Shown here: piece after piece, positions 11,901 through 24,880 of the stretch
How positions within the stretch are numbered: position 1 is the first letter of the stretch
How the letters are laid out: each line of letters begins with the position of its first letter
From: Rhipicephalus microplus
Lineage: Eukaryota > Arthropoda > Arachnida > Ixodida > Ixodidae
Direction: 5' to 3'
DNA length: 64,000 nt
Assembly: GCF_043290135.1 (NCBI RefSeq)
Contig: NW_027464602.1
Location: 1,116,001 to 1,180,000 of the forward strand
Program-made: the position numbers and the translations under genes
Notes under the pieces: generated by a model
The model's database searches: none
What the model saw: the letters and a program-made list of their open reading frames with translations, nothing else
What the model was told of the DNA's origin: nothing

Positions 11901-12895
11901 GTCGAACCTCCAACTTTTCGGTTAACAGCCGATTGCGCTAGCCAATTGCGCCACGGGGACCGTCCTGCTCCACTCTCACCACCGTCAGACCATTTCTTCA
12001 GAGCTATCACCCCAAAGAAAAAAAAGCGCCGCACCACCACCGGGTGGGCTCGAACCTCCAACCTTTCGGGTAACAGCCGATCGCGCTAGCCAATTGCCCC
12101 ACGGAGACAGTCGTGCTCCACTCTCACCACCGTCAGAACATTTCTTCAGAGCTATCACCCCAAAGAAAAAAAAAGCGCCGCACCACCACCGGTTGGGCTA
12201 GAACCTCCAACCTTTCGGTTAACAGCCGATCGCGCTAGCCAATTGCGCCACGAAGACAGTCCTGCTCCACTCTCACCACCATCAGAACATATCTTCAAAG
12301 CTATTACCGCAAAGAAAAAAGCAACACACCACTCCCAGGAGGGCTCAAAACTCCAACCTTTCGGTTAACAGCCGATCGCGCTAGCCCATTGCGCCACGGA
12401 GACAGTCTTGCTCCACTCTCACTACCATCAGAACATATCTTCAAAGCTTTCATCGCAAAGTAAAAAGCAACACACCACTCCCGGGAGGGCTCGAAACTCC
12501 AACCTTTTGGTCAACAGCCGATCGCGCTAGCCCATTGCGCCACGGAGACAGTCTTGCTCATCTCTCACCACCATCAGATCATATCATCAAAGCTATCAGC
12601 CCAAAGAAAAAAAAGCACCGCACAACCACCGGGTGGGATCGAACCTCCAACTTTTCGGTTAACAGCCGATCGCGCTGGCCAATTGCGCCACGGAGACAGT
12701 CCTGCTCAACTGTCACCACAATTAGAACATATCTTCAAAGCTATCAGCCCAAAGAAAAAAAGCGCCGCACCACCACCGGGTGAGCTGGAACCTCCAACCT
12801 TTCGGTTAACAGCAGATCGCGCTAGCCAATTGCGCCACGGAGACAATCGTGCTCCACTCTCACCACCATCTGAACATATCTTCAAAGCTATCAGC
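8905..12895 (-). repeat. 27-monomer tandem duplication, copy 2
   Basis: This is the second copy of 4911-8904. Its end is defined by the monomer near 12895, where the sequence changes to GCGCAAAGAAACAAAAGCG instead of a CCCGAAG form. Differences between copies are scattered substitutions and poly-A length changes, for example CTAGGTGGG at 10711 against CTGGGTGGG at 6717, and the insertion described at 7893-7970. The last part (from about 10990) was itself duplicated again. Confidence 0.85.
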
Positions 12896-13202
12896 GCAAA
12901 GAAACAAAAGCGCCGCACCACCACTGGGTGGGCTCGAACCTCCAACCTTTCGGTTAACAGCCGATCGCGCAAGCCAATTTTGCCATGAAGACAGTCCTGC
13001 TTCACTCTCACCACCATCAGAACATATCTTCAAAGCTATCAGCCCAAAGAAAAAAAAGCGCCATACCACCACTGGGTGGGCTCGAACCTCCGACCTTTTG
13101 GTTAACACCGATCGCGCTCGCCAATTGCGCCATGGAGACAGTCCTGCTCCACTCTCACCACCATCAGAAGATATCTTCAAAGCTATCAGCCCAAAGAAAA
13201 AA
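10990..13202 (-). repeat. 15-monomer tandem duplication, copy 1 (~2,213 bp)
   Basis: This block matches 13203-15415 at an offset of 2212-2213 bp, 15 monomers. The shared series includes the CTCACGGGAGGG variant, the GGAGAAAATCG tRNA 5' end, the CCACGGTGACAG form and the CAAAGTAAAAAGC broken poly-A run. It overlaps the right part of the 27-mer copy 2, so it must be the later event. Confidence 0.82.
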
Positions 13203-15415
13203 AGCGTCGCACAACCACCGGGTAGGCTCGAACCTCCAACTTTTCGGTTAACAGCCGATCGCGCTAGCCAATTGCGCCACGGAGACAGCCCTGCTCCACT
13301 CTCACCACCATAAGAACATATCTTCAAAGCTATCAGCCCGAAGAAAAAAGCAACACACCACTCACGGGAGGGTTCGAAACTCCAACCTTTCGGTCAACAG
13401 CCGATCGCGCTAGCCCATTGCGCCACGGAGACAGTCTTGCTCATCTCTCACCACCATCAGATCATATCATCAAAGCTATCAGCCCAAAGAAAAAAAAGCA
13501 CCGCACCACCACCGGGTGGGCTCGAACCTCCAACTTTTCGGTTAACAGCCGATCGCGCTGGCCAATTGCGCCACGGAGACAGTCCTGCTCCACTCTCACC
13601 ACAATTAGATCATATCTTCAAAGCTATCAGCCCAAAGAAAAAAAAAGCGCCGCACCACCACCGAGTGGGCTGGAACCTCCAACCTTTCGGTTAACAGCAG
13701 ATCGCGCTAGCCAATTGCGCCACGGAGAAAATCGTGCTCCACTCTCACCACCATCAGAACATATCTTCAAAGCTATCAGCGCAAAGAAAAAAAAGCGCCG
13801 CACCACCACTGGGTGGGCTCGAACTTCCAACCTTTCGGTTAACAGCCGATCGCGCAAGCCAATTTTGCCATGGAGACAGTCCTGCTCCATCTCACCACCA
13901 TCAGAACATATCTTCAAAGCTATCAGCCCAAAGAAAAAAAAGCGCCATACCACCACAGGGTGGGCTCGAACCTCCGACCTTTTGGTTAACAGGCGATCGT
14001 GCTAGCCAATTGCCCCACGGTGACAGTCGTGCTCCACTCTCACCACCATCAGAACATATCTTCAAAGCTATCAGCCCATAGAAAAAAAAGCGCCGCACCA
14101 CCACCGGGTGGGGTCGAACCTCCAACTTTTCGGTTAACAGCCGATTGCGCTAGCCAATTGCGCCACGGGGACCGTCCTGCTCCACTCTCACCACCGTCAG
14201 ACCATTTCTTCAGAGCTATCACCCCAAAGAAAAAAAAGCGCCGCACCACCACCGGGTGGGCTCGAACCTCCAACCTTTCGGGTAACAGCCGATCGCGCTA
14301 GCCAATTGCCCCACGGAGACAGTCGTGCTCCACTCTCACCACCGTCAGAACATTTCTTCAGAGCTATCACCCCAAAGAAAAAAAAAGCGCCGCACCACCA
14401 CCGGTTGGGCTAGAACCTCCAACCTTTCGGTTAACAGCCGATCGCGCTAGCCAATTGCGCCACGAAGACAGTCCTGCTCCACTCTCACCACCATCAGAAC
14501 ATATCTTCAAAGCTATTACCGCAAAGAAAAAAGCAACACACCACTCCCGGGAGGGCTCAAAACTCCAACCTTTCGGTTAACAGCCGATCGCGCTAGGCCA
14601 TTGCGCCACGGAGACAGTCTTGCTCCACTCTCACTACCATCAGAACATATCTTCAAAGCTTTCATCGCAAAGTAAAAAGCAACACACCACTCCCGGGAGG
14701 GCTCGAAACTCCAACCTTTTGGTCAACAGCCGATCGCGCTAGCCCATTGCGCCACGGAGACAGTCTTGCTCATCTCTCACCACCATCAGATCATATCATC
14801 AAAGCTATCAGCCCAAAGAAAAAAAAGCACCGCACAACCACCGGGTGGGATCGAACCTCCAACTTTTCGGTTAACAGCCGATCGCGCTGGCCAATTGCGC
14901 CACGGAGACAGTCCTGCTCAACTCTCACCACAATTAGAACATATCTTCAAAGCTATCAGCCCAAAGAAAAAAAGCGCCGCACCACCACCGGGTGAGCTGG
15001 AACCTCCAACCTTTCGGTTAACAGCAGATCGCGCTAGCCAATTGCGCCACGGAGACAATCGTGCTCCACTCTCACCACCATCTGAACATATCTTCAAAGC
15101 TATCAGCGCAAAGAAAAAAAAGCGCCGCACCACCACTGGGTGGGCTCGAACCTCCAACCTTTCGGTTAACAGCCAATCGCGCAAGCCAATTTTGCCATGA
15201 AGACAGTCCTGCTTCACTCTCACCACCATCAGAACATATCTTCAAAGCTATCAGCCCAAAGAAAAAAAAGCGCCATACCACCACTGGGTGGGCTCGAACC
15301 TCCGACCTTTTGGTTAACACCGATCGCGCTCGCCAATTGCGCCATGGAGACAGTCCTGCTCCACTCTCACCACCATCAGAAGATATCTTCAAAGCTATCA
15401 GCCCAAAGAAAAAAA
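13203..15415 (-). repeat. 15-monomer tandem duplication, copy 2
   Basis: This is the second copy of 10990-13202. Private changes include a 2-bp deletion at about 13888 (CTGCTCCATCTCACC). Homology stops at about 15416, where the next monomer reads GCACCGCACCACCCCCGGG instead of GCGTCGCACAACCACCGGG. Confidence 0.82.
15409..15415 (-). terminator. Pol III-type T-run (T7) of the 15425-15498 copy
   Basis: Seven T on the minus strand lie 9 nt beyond the 3' end of the tRNA-like copy at 15425-15498. This is a strong match to the Pol III termination signal. Confidence 0.65.
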
Positions 15416-15424
15416 GCACCGCAC

Positions 15425-15498
15425 CACCCCCGGGTGGGCTCGAACCTCCAACTTTTCGGTTAACAGCCGATCACGCTAGCCAATTGCGCCACGGAGAC
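15425..15498 (-). tRNA. tRNA-Asn(GTT)-like copy with fully pairable acceptor stem (possible tRNA, probably pseudogene)
   Basis: Most monomers have plus-strand ACCACCG here, but this one has ACCCCCG, so the acceptor 3' strand is CGGGGGT. It pairs with GTCTCCG by four Watson-Crick and three G-U pairs. The D stem is GCGC/GCGT (one wobble), the anticodon stem ATCGG/CCGAA has one mismatch (A27/A43), and the T stem GGAGG/CCACC has one mismatch (A51/A63). The anticodon is GTT and base 73 is G, both identity elements of asparagine tRNA in eukaryotes. A-box and B-box are intact. The two internal mismatches make a fully functional tRNA doubtful. Confidence 0.5.
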
Positions 15499-15659
15499 AG
15501 TCCTGCTCCACTCTCACCACCATCAGAACATATCTTCAAAGCTATCAACCCACAGAAAAAAAAGCGCCGCACAACCACTGGGTAGGCTCCAAACTCCGAA
15601 TTTTTGGTTAACAGCCGATCGCGCTAGCCAATTGCGCCACGGAGACAGTCCTGCTCCAC

Positions 15660-16551
15660 TCTCACCACCATAAGAACATATCTTCAAAGCTATCAGCCCA
15701 AAGAAAAAAAAGGGCCGCACCACCACTGGGTGGGCTCGAACCTCCGACCTTTTGGTTAACAGCCGATTGCGCTAGCCATTGCGCCACGGAGACAATCCTG
15801 CTCCACTCTCACCACCATCAGAACATATCTTCAAAGCTATCAGCCCAAAGAAAAAAAGCGACGCACCACCACCGGGTGGGCTCGAACCTCCAACTTTCCG
15901 GTTAACAGCCGATCACGCAAGCCAATTGCGCCACGGAGACAGTCCTGCTCCACTCTCACCACCATCAGAACATATCTTCAAAGCTATCAGCCCACAGAAA
16001 AAAAGCGCCGCACTACCACCGGGTAGGCTCGAACCTCCAACTTTTCGGTTAATCGCCGATCGCGCTAGCCAATTGCGCCACGGAGACAGTCCTGCTCCAC
16101 TTTCACCACCATAAGAACATATCTTCAAAGCTATCAGCCCGAAAAAAAGCAACACACCACTCCCGGGAGGGCTCGAAACTCCAACCTTTCGGTCAACAGC
16201 CGATCGCGCTAGCCCATTGCGCCACGGAGACAGTCTTGCTCATCTCTCACCACCATCAGATGATATCATCAAAGCTATCAGCCCAAAGAAAAAAAAGCAC
16301 CGCACCACCACCGGGTGGGCTCGAACCTCCAACTTTTCGGTTAACAGACGATCGCGCTAGCCAATTGCACCATGGAGACAGTCTTGCTCCGCTCTCACCA
16401 CCATCAGAACATATCTTCAAAGCTATCATCGCAAAGAAAAAAGCAACACACCACTCCCGGGAGGGCTCGAAACTCCAACCTTTCGGTCAACAGCCGATCG
16501 CGCTAGCCCATTGCGCCACGGAGACAGTCTTGCTCATCTCTCACCACCATC
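15660..16551 (-). repeat. 6-monomer block, homologous to 17428-18322
   Basis: This matches 17428-18322 at an offset of 1768-1771 bp (12 monomers). Shared markers are the GGGCCGCACC variant after the poly-A run, the CGCTAGCCATTGCGCC one-base deletion in the tRNA D arm, the shortened CCCGAAAAAAAGC run, and ATGATATCATC in the spacer. The copies separate at about 16551/18322, where one reads AGAACATATTTTC and the other AGATCATATCATC. Confidence 0.75.
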
Positions 16552-17349
16552 AGAACATATTTTCAAAGCTATCAGCCCAAAGAAAAAAAAGCGCCGCACC
16601 ACCACCGGGTGGACTCGAACCTCCAACTTTCCGGTTAACAGCCGATCAAGCTAGCCAATTGCGCCACGGAGACAGTCCTGCTCCACTCTCACCACCATCA
16701 AAACATATCTTCAAAGCTATCAGCCCACAGAAAAAAAAGCGCCGCACAACCACCGGGTAGGCTCGAACCTCCAACTTTTCGGTTAACAGCCGATCGCGCT
16801 AGCCAATTGCGCCACGGAGACAGACCTGCTCCACTCTCACCACCATAAGAACATATCATCAAAGCTATCAGCCCGAAGAAAAAAAAGCGCCACACCACCA
16901 CTGGGTGGGCTCGAACCTCCGACCTTTTCGTTAACAGCCGATCGCGCTAGCCAATTGCGCCACGGAGACAGTCCTGCTCCACTCTCACCACCATCAGATC
17001 ATATCATCAAAGCTATCAGCCCAAAGAAAAAAAAGCACCGCACAACCACCGGGTGGGATCGAACCTCCAACTTTTCGGTTAACAGCCGATCGCGCTGGCC
17101 AATTGCGCCACGGAGACAGTCCTGCTTCACTCTCACCACAATTAGAACATATCTTCAAAGCTATCAGCCCAAAGAAAAAAAAAGCGCCGCACCACCACCG
17201 GGTGAGCTGGAACCTCCAACCTTTCGGTTAACAGCAGATCGCGCTAGCCAATTGCGCCACGGAGACAATCGTGCTCCACTCTCACCACCATCTGAACATA
17301 TCTTCAAAGCTATCAGCGCATAGAAAAAAAAGCGCCGCACCACCACTGG

Positions 17350-18858
17350 GTGGGCTCGAACCTCCAACCTTTCGGTTAACAGTCGAGCGCGCAAGCCAAT
17401 TTTGCCATGAAGACAGTCCTGCTTCACTCTCACCACCATAAGAACATATCTTCAAAGCTATCAGCCCAAAGAAAAAAAAGGGCCGCACCACCACTGGGTG
17501 GGCTCGAACCTCCGACCTTTTGGTTAACAGCCGATTGCGCTAGCCATTGCGCCACGGAGACAATCCTGCTCCACTCTCACCACCATCAGAACATATCTTC
17601 AAAGCTATCAGCCCAAAGAAAAAAAGCGACGCACCACCACCGGGTGGGCTCGAACCTCCAACTTTCCGGTTAACAGCCGATCACGCAAGCCAATTGCGCC
17701 ACGGAGACACAGTCCTGCTCCACTCTCACCACCATCAGAACATATCTTCAAAGCTATCAGCCCACAGAAAAAAAAGCGCCGCACTACCACCGGGTAGGCT
17801 CGAACCTCCAACTTTTCGGTTAACCGCCGATCGCGCTAGCCAATTGCGCCACGGAGACAGTCCTGCTCCACTTTCACCACCATAAGAACATATTTTCAAA
17901 GCTATCAGCCCGAAAAAAAGCAACACACCACTCCCGGGAGGGCTCGAAACTCCAACCTTTCGGTCAACAGCCGATCGCGCTAGCCCATTGCACCACGGAG
18001 ACAGTCTTGCTCATCTCTCACCACCATCAGATGATATCATCAAAGCTATCAGCCCAAAGAAAAAAAAGCACCGCACCACCACCGGGTGGGCTCGAACCTC
18101 CAACTTTTCGGTTAACAGCCGATCGCGCTAGCCAATTGCACCATGGAGACAGTCTTGCTCCGCTCTCACCACCATCAGAACATATCTTCAAAGCTATCAT
18201 CGCAAAGAAAAAAGCAACACACCACTCCCGGGAGGGCTCGAAACTCCAACCTTTCGGTCAACAGCCGATCGCGCTAGCCCATTGCGCCACGGAGACAGTC
18301 TTGCTCATCTCTCACCACCATCAGATCATATCATCAAAGCTATCAGCCCAAAGAAAAAAAAAGCACCGCACCACCACCGGGTGGGTTCGAACCTCCAACT
18401 TTTCGGTTAACAGCCGATCGCGCTGGCCAATTGCGCCACGGAGACAGTCCTGCTCCACTCTCACCACAATTAGAACATATCTTCAAAGCTATCAGCCCAA
18501 AGAAAAAAAAGCGCCGCACCACCACCGGGTGGGCTCGAACCTCTAACCTTTCGGTTAACAGCCGATCGCGCAAGCCAATTTCGCCATAGAGACAGTCCTG
18601 CTCCACTCTCACCACCATCAGAACATATCTTCAAAGGTATCAGCCCAAAGAAAAAAAAGCGCCGCACCATCACTGGGTGGGCTCGAACCTTCGACTTTTC
18701 GGTTAACAGCCGATCGCGCTAGCCAATTGCGCCACGGAGACAGTCCTGCTCCACTCTCACCACCATCAGAACATATCTTCAAAGCTATCAGCTCAAAGAA
18801 AAAAAACCACCGCACCACCACCGAGTGGGCTCGAACCTCCAACCTTTCGGTTAACAGC
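17350..18858 (-). repeat. ~10-monomer block, homologous to 23394-24901
   Basis: The offset is 6043-6044 bp, or 41 monomers. A 2-bp insertion in the tRNA 5' flank (GGAGACACAGTCC at about 17703 and 23747) is present in both copies and is a strong marker of common descent. The left edge lies in a monomer carrying CGAGCGCGCAAGCC. The right edge lies where 18858 continues with CCAATCGCGCTAGCC and 24901 with CCGATCGCGCTAGCCC. Confidence 0.8.
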
Positions 18859-18984
18859 CAATCGCGCTAGCCAATCGCGCCACGGAGACAGTCCTGCTCC
18901 ACTCTCACCACCATCAGAACATATTTTCAAAGCTATCAGCCCAAAGAAAAAAAAGCGCCGCACCACCACCGGGTGGGCTCGAAC

Positions 18985-19870
18985 CTCAGACTTTCCGGTT
19001 AACAGCCGATCAAGCTAGCCAATTGCGCCACGGAGATAGTCCTGCTCCACTCTCACCACCATCAGAACATATCTTCAAAGCTATCAGCGCAAAGAAAAAA
19101 AGCGCCGCACCACCACTGGGTGGGCTCGAACCTCCAACCTTTCGGTTAACAGCCGATCGCGCAAGCCAATTTTGCCATGGAGACAGTCCTGCTCCACTCT
19201 CACCACCATCAGAACATATCTTCAAAGCTATCAGCCCGAATAAAAAAAAAACGCCATACCACCACAGGGTGGGCTCGAACCTCCGACCTTTTGGTTAACA
19301 GCTGATCGCGCTAGCCAATTGCGCCATGAAGACAGTCCTGCTCCACTCTCACCACCATCAGAACATATCTTCAAAGCTATCAGCCCAAAGAAAAAGAAGC
19401 GCCGCACTACCACTGGGTGGGCTCGAACCTCCGACATTTTGGTTAACAGCCGATCGCGCTAGCCAATTGCGCCACGGAGACAGTCCTGCTCCTCTCTCAC
19501 CACCATCAGAACATATTTTCAAAGCTATCAGCCCAAAGAAAAAAAAGCGCCGCACCACCACCGGGTGGACTCGAACCTCCAACTTTCCGGTTAACAGCCG
19601 ATCAAGCTGGCCAATTGCGCCACGGAGACAGTCCTGCTCCACTCTCACCACCATCAGAACATATCTTCAAAGCTATCAGCCCACAGAAAAAAAAGCGCCG
19701 CATAACCACCGGGTAGGCTCGAACCTCCAACTTTTCGGTTAACAGCCGATCGCGCTAGCCAATTGCGCCACGGAGACAGTCCTGCTCCACTCTCACCACC
19801 ATAAGAACATATCATCAAAGCTATCAGCCCGAAGAAAAAAAAGCGCCACACCACCACTGGGTGGGCTCGA
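18985..19870 (-). repeat. ~6-monomer block, homologous to 29151-30036
   Basis: The offset is 10164-10166 bp. Shared markers are a CTCAGACTTTCCGG monomer, an interrupted poly-A run (AAAAAGAAGCG near 19392 and 29556), a CTCCTCTCTCACC spacer variant and a GGTGGACTCGAAC T-arm variant. In the right-hand copy three of these monomers were then duplicated in tandem. Confidence 0.75.
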
Positions 19871-20357
19871 ACATCCGACGTTTTCGTTAACAGCCGATCG
19901 CGCTAGCCAATTGCGCCACGGAGACAGTCCTGCTCCACTCTCACCACCATCAGAACATTTCTTCAGAGCTATCAGCCCAAAGAAAAAAAAAGCGCAGCAC
20001 CACCACCGGGTGGGCTCGAACCTCCAACCTTACGGTTTACAGCCGATCGCGCTAGCCCATTGCGCCACGGAGACAGTCTTGCTACCCGCTCACCACCATC
20101 AGAACATATCTTCAAAGCTATCAGCGCAAAGAAAAAAGCAACACACCACTCCCGGGAGGGCTCGAAACTCCAACCTTTCGGTCAACAGCCGATCGCGCTA
20201 GCCCATTGCGCCACGGAGACAGTCTTGCTTCCTTCTCACCACCATCAGAACATAACTTCAAAGCTATCAGCGCAAAAAAAAGCGCCGCACCACCACTGGG
20301 TGGGCTCGAACCTCCAACCTTTCGGTTAACAGCCGATCGCGCAAGCCAATTTTGCCA
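19870..20357 (-). repeat. ~3-monomer block present three times (also near 25467-25951 and 30478-30966)
   Basis: All three copies contain the same succession: a GTCAGAACATTTCTTCAGAGC spacer form, a tRNA-like copy with CTTACGGTTTACAG, then a spacer reading CTTGCTACCCGCTCACC. Offsets are about 5597 and 5011 bp. The middle copy carries a private 2-bp deletion (GGAGAGTCTTGC near 25813). The rest of 18859-23393 is ordinary array with mixed subfamilies. Confidence 0.7.
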
Positions 20358-22947
20358 TGGAGACAGTCCTGCTCCACTCTCACCACCATCAGAACATATC
20401 TTCAAAGCTATCAGCCCAAAGAAAAAAAAGCGCCATACCACCACAGGGTGGCCTTGAAGCTCCGATCTTTTGGTTAACAGCCGATCGCGCTAGCCAATTG
20501 CGCCATGGAGACAGTCCTGCTCCACTCTCACCACCATCAGAACATATCTTCAAAGCTATCAGCCCAAAGAAAAAAAAGCACCGCACCACCACCGGGTGGG
20601 CTCGAACCTCCAACTTTTCGGTTAACAGCCGATCACGCTAGCCAATTGCGCCACGGAGACAGTCCTGCTCCACTCTCACCACCATCAGAACATATCTTCA
20701 AAGCTATCAGCCCACAGAAAAAAAGCGCCGCACAACCACCGGGTAGGCTCGAACCTCCGACTTTTCGGTTAACAGCCGATCGCGCTAGCCAATTGCGCCA
20801 CGGAGACAGTCCTGCTCCACTCTCACCACCATAAGAACATATCTTCAAAGCTATCAGCCCAAAGAAAAAAAAGTGCCGCACTACCACTGGGTGGGCTCGA
20901 ACCTCCGACATTTTGGTTAACACCCATCGCGCTAGCCAATTGCGCCACGGAGACAGTCCTGCTACACTCTCACCACCGTCAGAACATTTCTTCAGAGCTA
21001 TCAGCCCAAAGAAAAAAAAGCGCTGCACCACCACCGGGTGGGCTAGAACCTCCAACCTTACGGTTAACAGCCGATCGCGCTAGCCCATTTCGCCACGGAG
21101 ACAGTCTTGCTCCACTCTCACCACCATCAGAACATATCTTCGAAGCTATCAGCGCAAAGAAAAAAGCAACACACCACTCCCGGGAGGGCTCGAAGCTCCA
21201 ACCTTTCGGTCAACAGCCGATCGCGCTAGCCCATTGCGCCACGGAGACAGTCTTGCTCCCTTCCCACCACCATCAGAACATAACTTCAAAGCTATCAGCC
21301 CAAAGAAAATAAAGCACCGCACCACCACCGTGTGGGCTCGAACCTCCAACCTTTTGGTTAACAGCCGATCGCGCTAGCGAATTGCGCCACGGAGACAGTC
21401 GTGCTTCACTCTCACCACCATCAGAAAATATCTTCAAAGCTATCAGCGCAAAGAAAAAAGCAAAACACCACTCCCGGGAGGGCTCGAACCTCCAACTTTT
21501 CGGTTAACAGCCGATCACGCTAGCCAATTGCGCCACGGAGACAGTCTTACTCTACTCTCACAACCATCAGAACATAACTTCAAAGCTATCAGCCCAAAGA
21601 AAAAAAAGCGCCGCACCACCACCGGGAGAGCTCGAACCTCCAACTTTTCGGTTAACAGCCGATCGCGCTGGCCAATTGCGCTACGCAGACTGTCCTGCTC
21701 CACTCTCACCACTGTCAGAACATATCTTCAAAGCTATCAGCCCAAAGAAAAAAAAAGCGCCGCACCACCACCGGGTGGGCTGGAACCTCCAACCTTTCGG
21801 TTAACAGCAGTTCGCTCTAGCCAATTGCGCCACGGAGAAAATCGTGCTCCACTCTCAACACCATCAGAACATATCTTCAAAGCTATCAGCGCAAAGAAAA
21901 AAAAGCGCCGCACCACCACAGGGTGGGCTCGAACCTCCAACCTTTCGGTTAACAGCCGATCGCGCAAGCCAATTTTGCCATGGAGACAGTCCTGCTCCAC
22001 TCTCACCACCATCAGAACATATCTTCAAAGCTATCAGCCCAAAGAAAAAAAAGCGCCATACCACCCCAGGGTGGGCTCGAACCTCCGACCTTTTGGTTAA
22101 CAGCCGATCGCGCTAGCCAATTGCGCCATGGAGACAGTCCTGCTCCACTCTCACCACCATCAGAACATATCTTCAAAGCTATCAGCCCAAAGAAAAAAAA
22201 GCACCGCACCACCACCGGGTGGGCTCGAACCTCCAACTTTTCGGTTAACAGCCGATCGCGCTAGTCAATTGCGCCACGGAGACAGACCTGCTCCACACTC
22301 ACCACCATAAGAACATATCATCAAAGCTATCAGCCCGAAGAAAAAAAAGCGCCACACCACCACTGGGTGGGCGCGAACCTCCGACCTTTTGGTTAACAGC
22401 CGATCGCGCTAGCCAATTGCGCCACGGAGACAGTCCTGCTCTACTCTCACCACCGTCAGAACATTTCTTCAGAGCTATCAGCCCAAAGAAAAAAAAAGCG
22501 CTGCGCCACCACCGGGTGGGCTCGAACCTCCAACCTTACGGTTAACAGCCGATCGCGCTAGCCAATTGCCCCACGGAGACAGTCGTGCTTCACTCTCACC
22601 ACCGTCAGAACATTTCTTCAGAGCTATCACCCCAAAGAAAAAAACAGCGCCGCACCACCACCGGTTGGGCTAGAACCTCCAACCTTTCGGTTAACAGCCG
22701 ATCGCGCTAGCCAATTGCGCCACGAAGACAGTCCTGCTCCACTCTCACCACCATCAGAACATATCTTCAAAGCTATTACCGCAAAGAAAAAAGCAACACA
22801 CCACTCCCGGGAGGGCTCAAAACTCCAACCTTTCGGTTAACAGCCGATCGCGCTAGCCAACTGCGCCACGGAGACAGTCTTGCTCCACTCTCACCACCAT
22901 CAGAACATATCTTCAAAGCTATCAGCGCAAAGAAAAAAGCAACACAC

Positions 22948-23016
22948 CACTCTCGGGATCGAAACTCCAACCTTAAGTTATCAGCCGATCGCGCTAGCCA
23001 ATTGCGCCACGGAGAC
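22948..23016 (-). pseudogene. Shortened tRNA-Asn-like copy (69 nt) with T-arm and anticodon-arm deletions
   Basis: The plus strand reads CTCTCGGGATCGAAACTCC where the parent form near 515 reads CTCTCGGGAGGGATCGAAAC, a 4-bp loss that removes most of the 61-65 strand of the T stem. A further 1-bp loss with substitutions (CCTTAAGTTATCAG against CCTTTCTGTTATCAG) damages the anticodon stem. The remaining anticodon-loop sequence reads CTGATAA. It cannot form a cloverleaf. Confidence 0.75.
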
Positions 23017-24081
23017 AGTCATGCTCTACTCTCACCACCATCAGAACATATCTTCAAAGCTATCAGCCCAAAGAAAAAAAAGCGCCGCACCACCGCCGGG
23101 TGGGCTCGAAACTCCTACCTTTCGGTTAACAGCCGATCGCGCTAGCCAATTGCGCCACGGAGACAGTCCTGCTTCACTCTCACCACCATCAGAACATATC
23201 TTCAAAGCTATCAGCCCAAAGAAAAAAAAGCGCCATACCACCACCGGGTGGGCTCGAACCTCCGACCTTTTAGTTAACACCGATCGCGCTCGCCAATTGC
23301 GCCATGGAGACAGTCCTGCTCAACTCTCACCACCATCAGAAGATATCTTCAAAGCTATCAGCCCAAAGAAAAAAAGCACCGCACCACCACCGGGGGGGCT
23401 CGAACCTCCAACCTTTCGGTTAACAGCCGAGCGCGCAAGCCAATTTTGCCTTGAAGACAGTCCTGCTTCACTCTCACCACCATAAGAACATATCTTCAAA
23501 GCTATCAGCCCAAAGAAAAAAAAGGGCCGCACCACCACTGGGTGGGCTCGAACCTCCGACCTTTTGGTTAACAGCCGATTGCGCTAGCCATTGCGCCACG
23601 GAGACAATCCTGCTCCACTCTCACCACCATCAGAACATATCTTCAAAGCTATCAGCCCAAAGAAAAAAAGCGACGCACCACCACCGGGTGGGCTCGAACC
23701 TCCAACTTTCCGGTTAACAGCCGATCACGCAAGCCAATTGCGCCACGGAGACACAGTCCTGCTCCACTCTCACCACCATCAGAACATATCTTCAAAGCTA
23801 TCAGCCCACAGAAAAAAAAGCGCCGCACTACCACCGGGTAGGCTCGAACCTCCAACTTTTCGGTTAACCGCCGATCGCGCTAGCCAATTGCGCCACGGAG
23901 ACAGTCCTGCTCCACTTTCACCACCATAAGAACATATTTTCAAAGCTATCAGCCCGAAAAAAAGCAACACACCACTCCCGGGAGGGCTCGAAACTCCAAC
24001 CTTTCGGTCAACAGCCGATCGCGCTAGCCCATTGCACCACGGAGACAGTCTTGCTCATCTCTCACCACCATCAGATGATAT

Positions 24082-24880
24082 CATCAAAGCTATCAGCCCA
24101 AAGAAAAAAAAGCACCGCACCACCACCGGGTGGGCTCGAACCTCCAACTTTTCGGTTAACAGCCGATCGCGCTAGCCAATTGCACCATGGAGACAGTCTT
24201 GCTCCGCTCTCACCACCATCAGAACATATCTTCAAAGCTATCATCGCAAAGAAAAAAGCAACACACCACTCCCGGGAGGGCTCGAAACTCCAACCTTTCG
24301 GTCAACAGCCGATCGCGCTAGCCCATTGCGCCACGGAGACAGTCTTGCTCATCTCTCACCACCATCAGATCATATCATCAAAGCTATCAGCCCAAAGAAA
24401 AAAAAGCACCGCACCACCACCGGGTGGGTTCGAACCTCCAACTTTTCGGTTAACAGCCGATCGCGCTGGCCAATTGCGCCACGGAGACAGTCCTGCTCCA
24501 CTCTCACCACAATTAGAACATATCTTCAAAGCTATCAGCCCAAAGAAAAAAAAGCGCCGCACCACCACCGGGTGGGCTCGAACCTCTAACCTTTCGGTTA
24601 ACAGCCGATCGCGCAAGCCAATTTCGCCATAGAGACAGTCCTGCTCCACTCTCACCACCATCAGAACATATCTTCAAAGGTATCAGCCCAAAGAAAAAAA
24701 AGCGCCGCACCATCACTAGGTGGGCTCGAACCTCCGACTTTTCGGTTAACAGCCGATCGCGCTAGCCAATTGCGCCACGGAGACAGTCCTGCTCCACTCT
24801 CACCACCATCAGAACATATCTTCAAAGCTATCAGCTCAAAGAAAAAAAACCACCGCACCACCACCGAGTGGGCTCGAACC
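24082..24880 (-). repeat. ~5-monomer block, homologous to 28353-29151
   Basis: The offset is 4271 bp (29 monomers). Both copies carry TTGCACCATGGAGAC, CTCTAACCTTTCGG, TTTCGCCATAGAGAC, AAAGGTATCAGCCC and CCATCACT variants in the same order. The same run of variants recurs later near 37385-37690, 40485-40790, 42110-42420 and 44760-45070, so this is a widely reused module. Confidence 0.78.

Noticed and set aside
22940..23020. A tRNA with a different anticodon (loop CTGATAA)
   Set aside because: This copy and relatives near 540, 6300 and 10295 read GTTATCAG on the plus strand, which would change the anticodon to GAT (isoleucine). The stems are as damaged as in other copies and the 22948 copy has deletions, so I read it as mutation, not a real isoacceptor.
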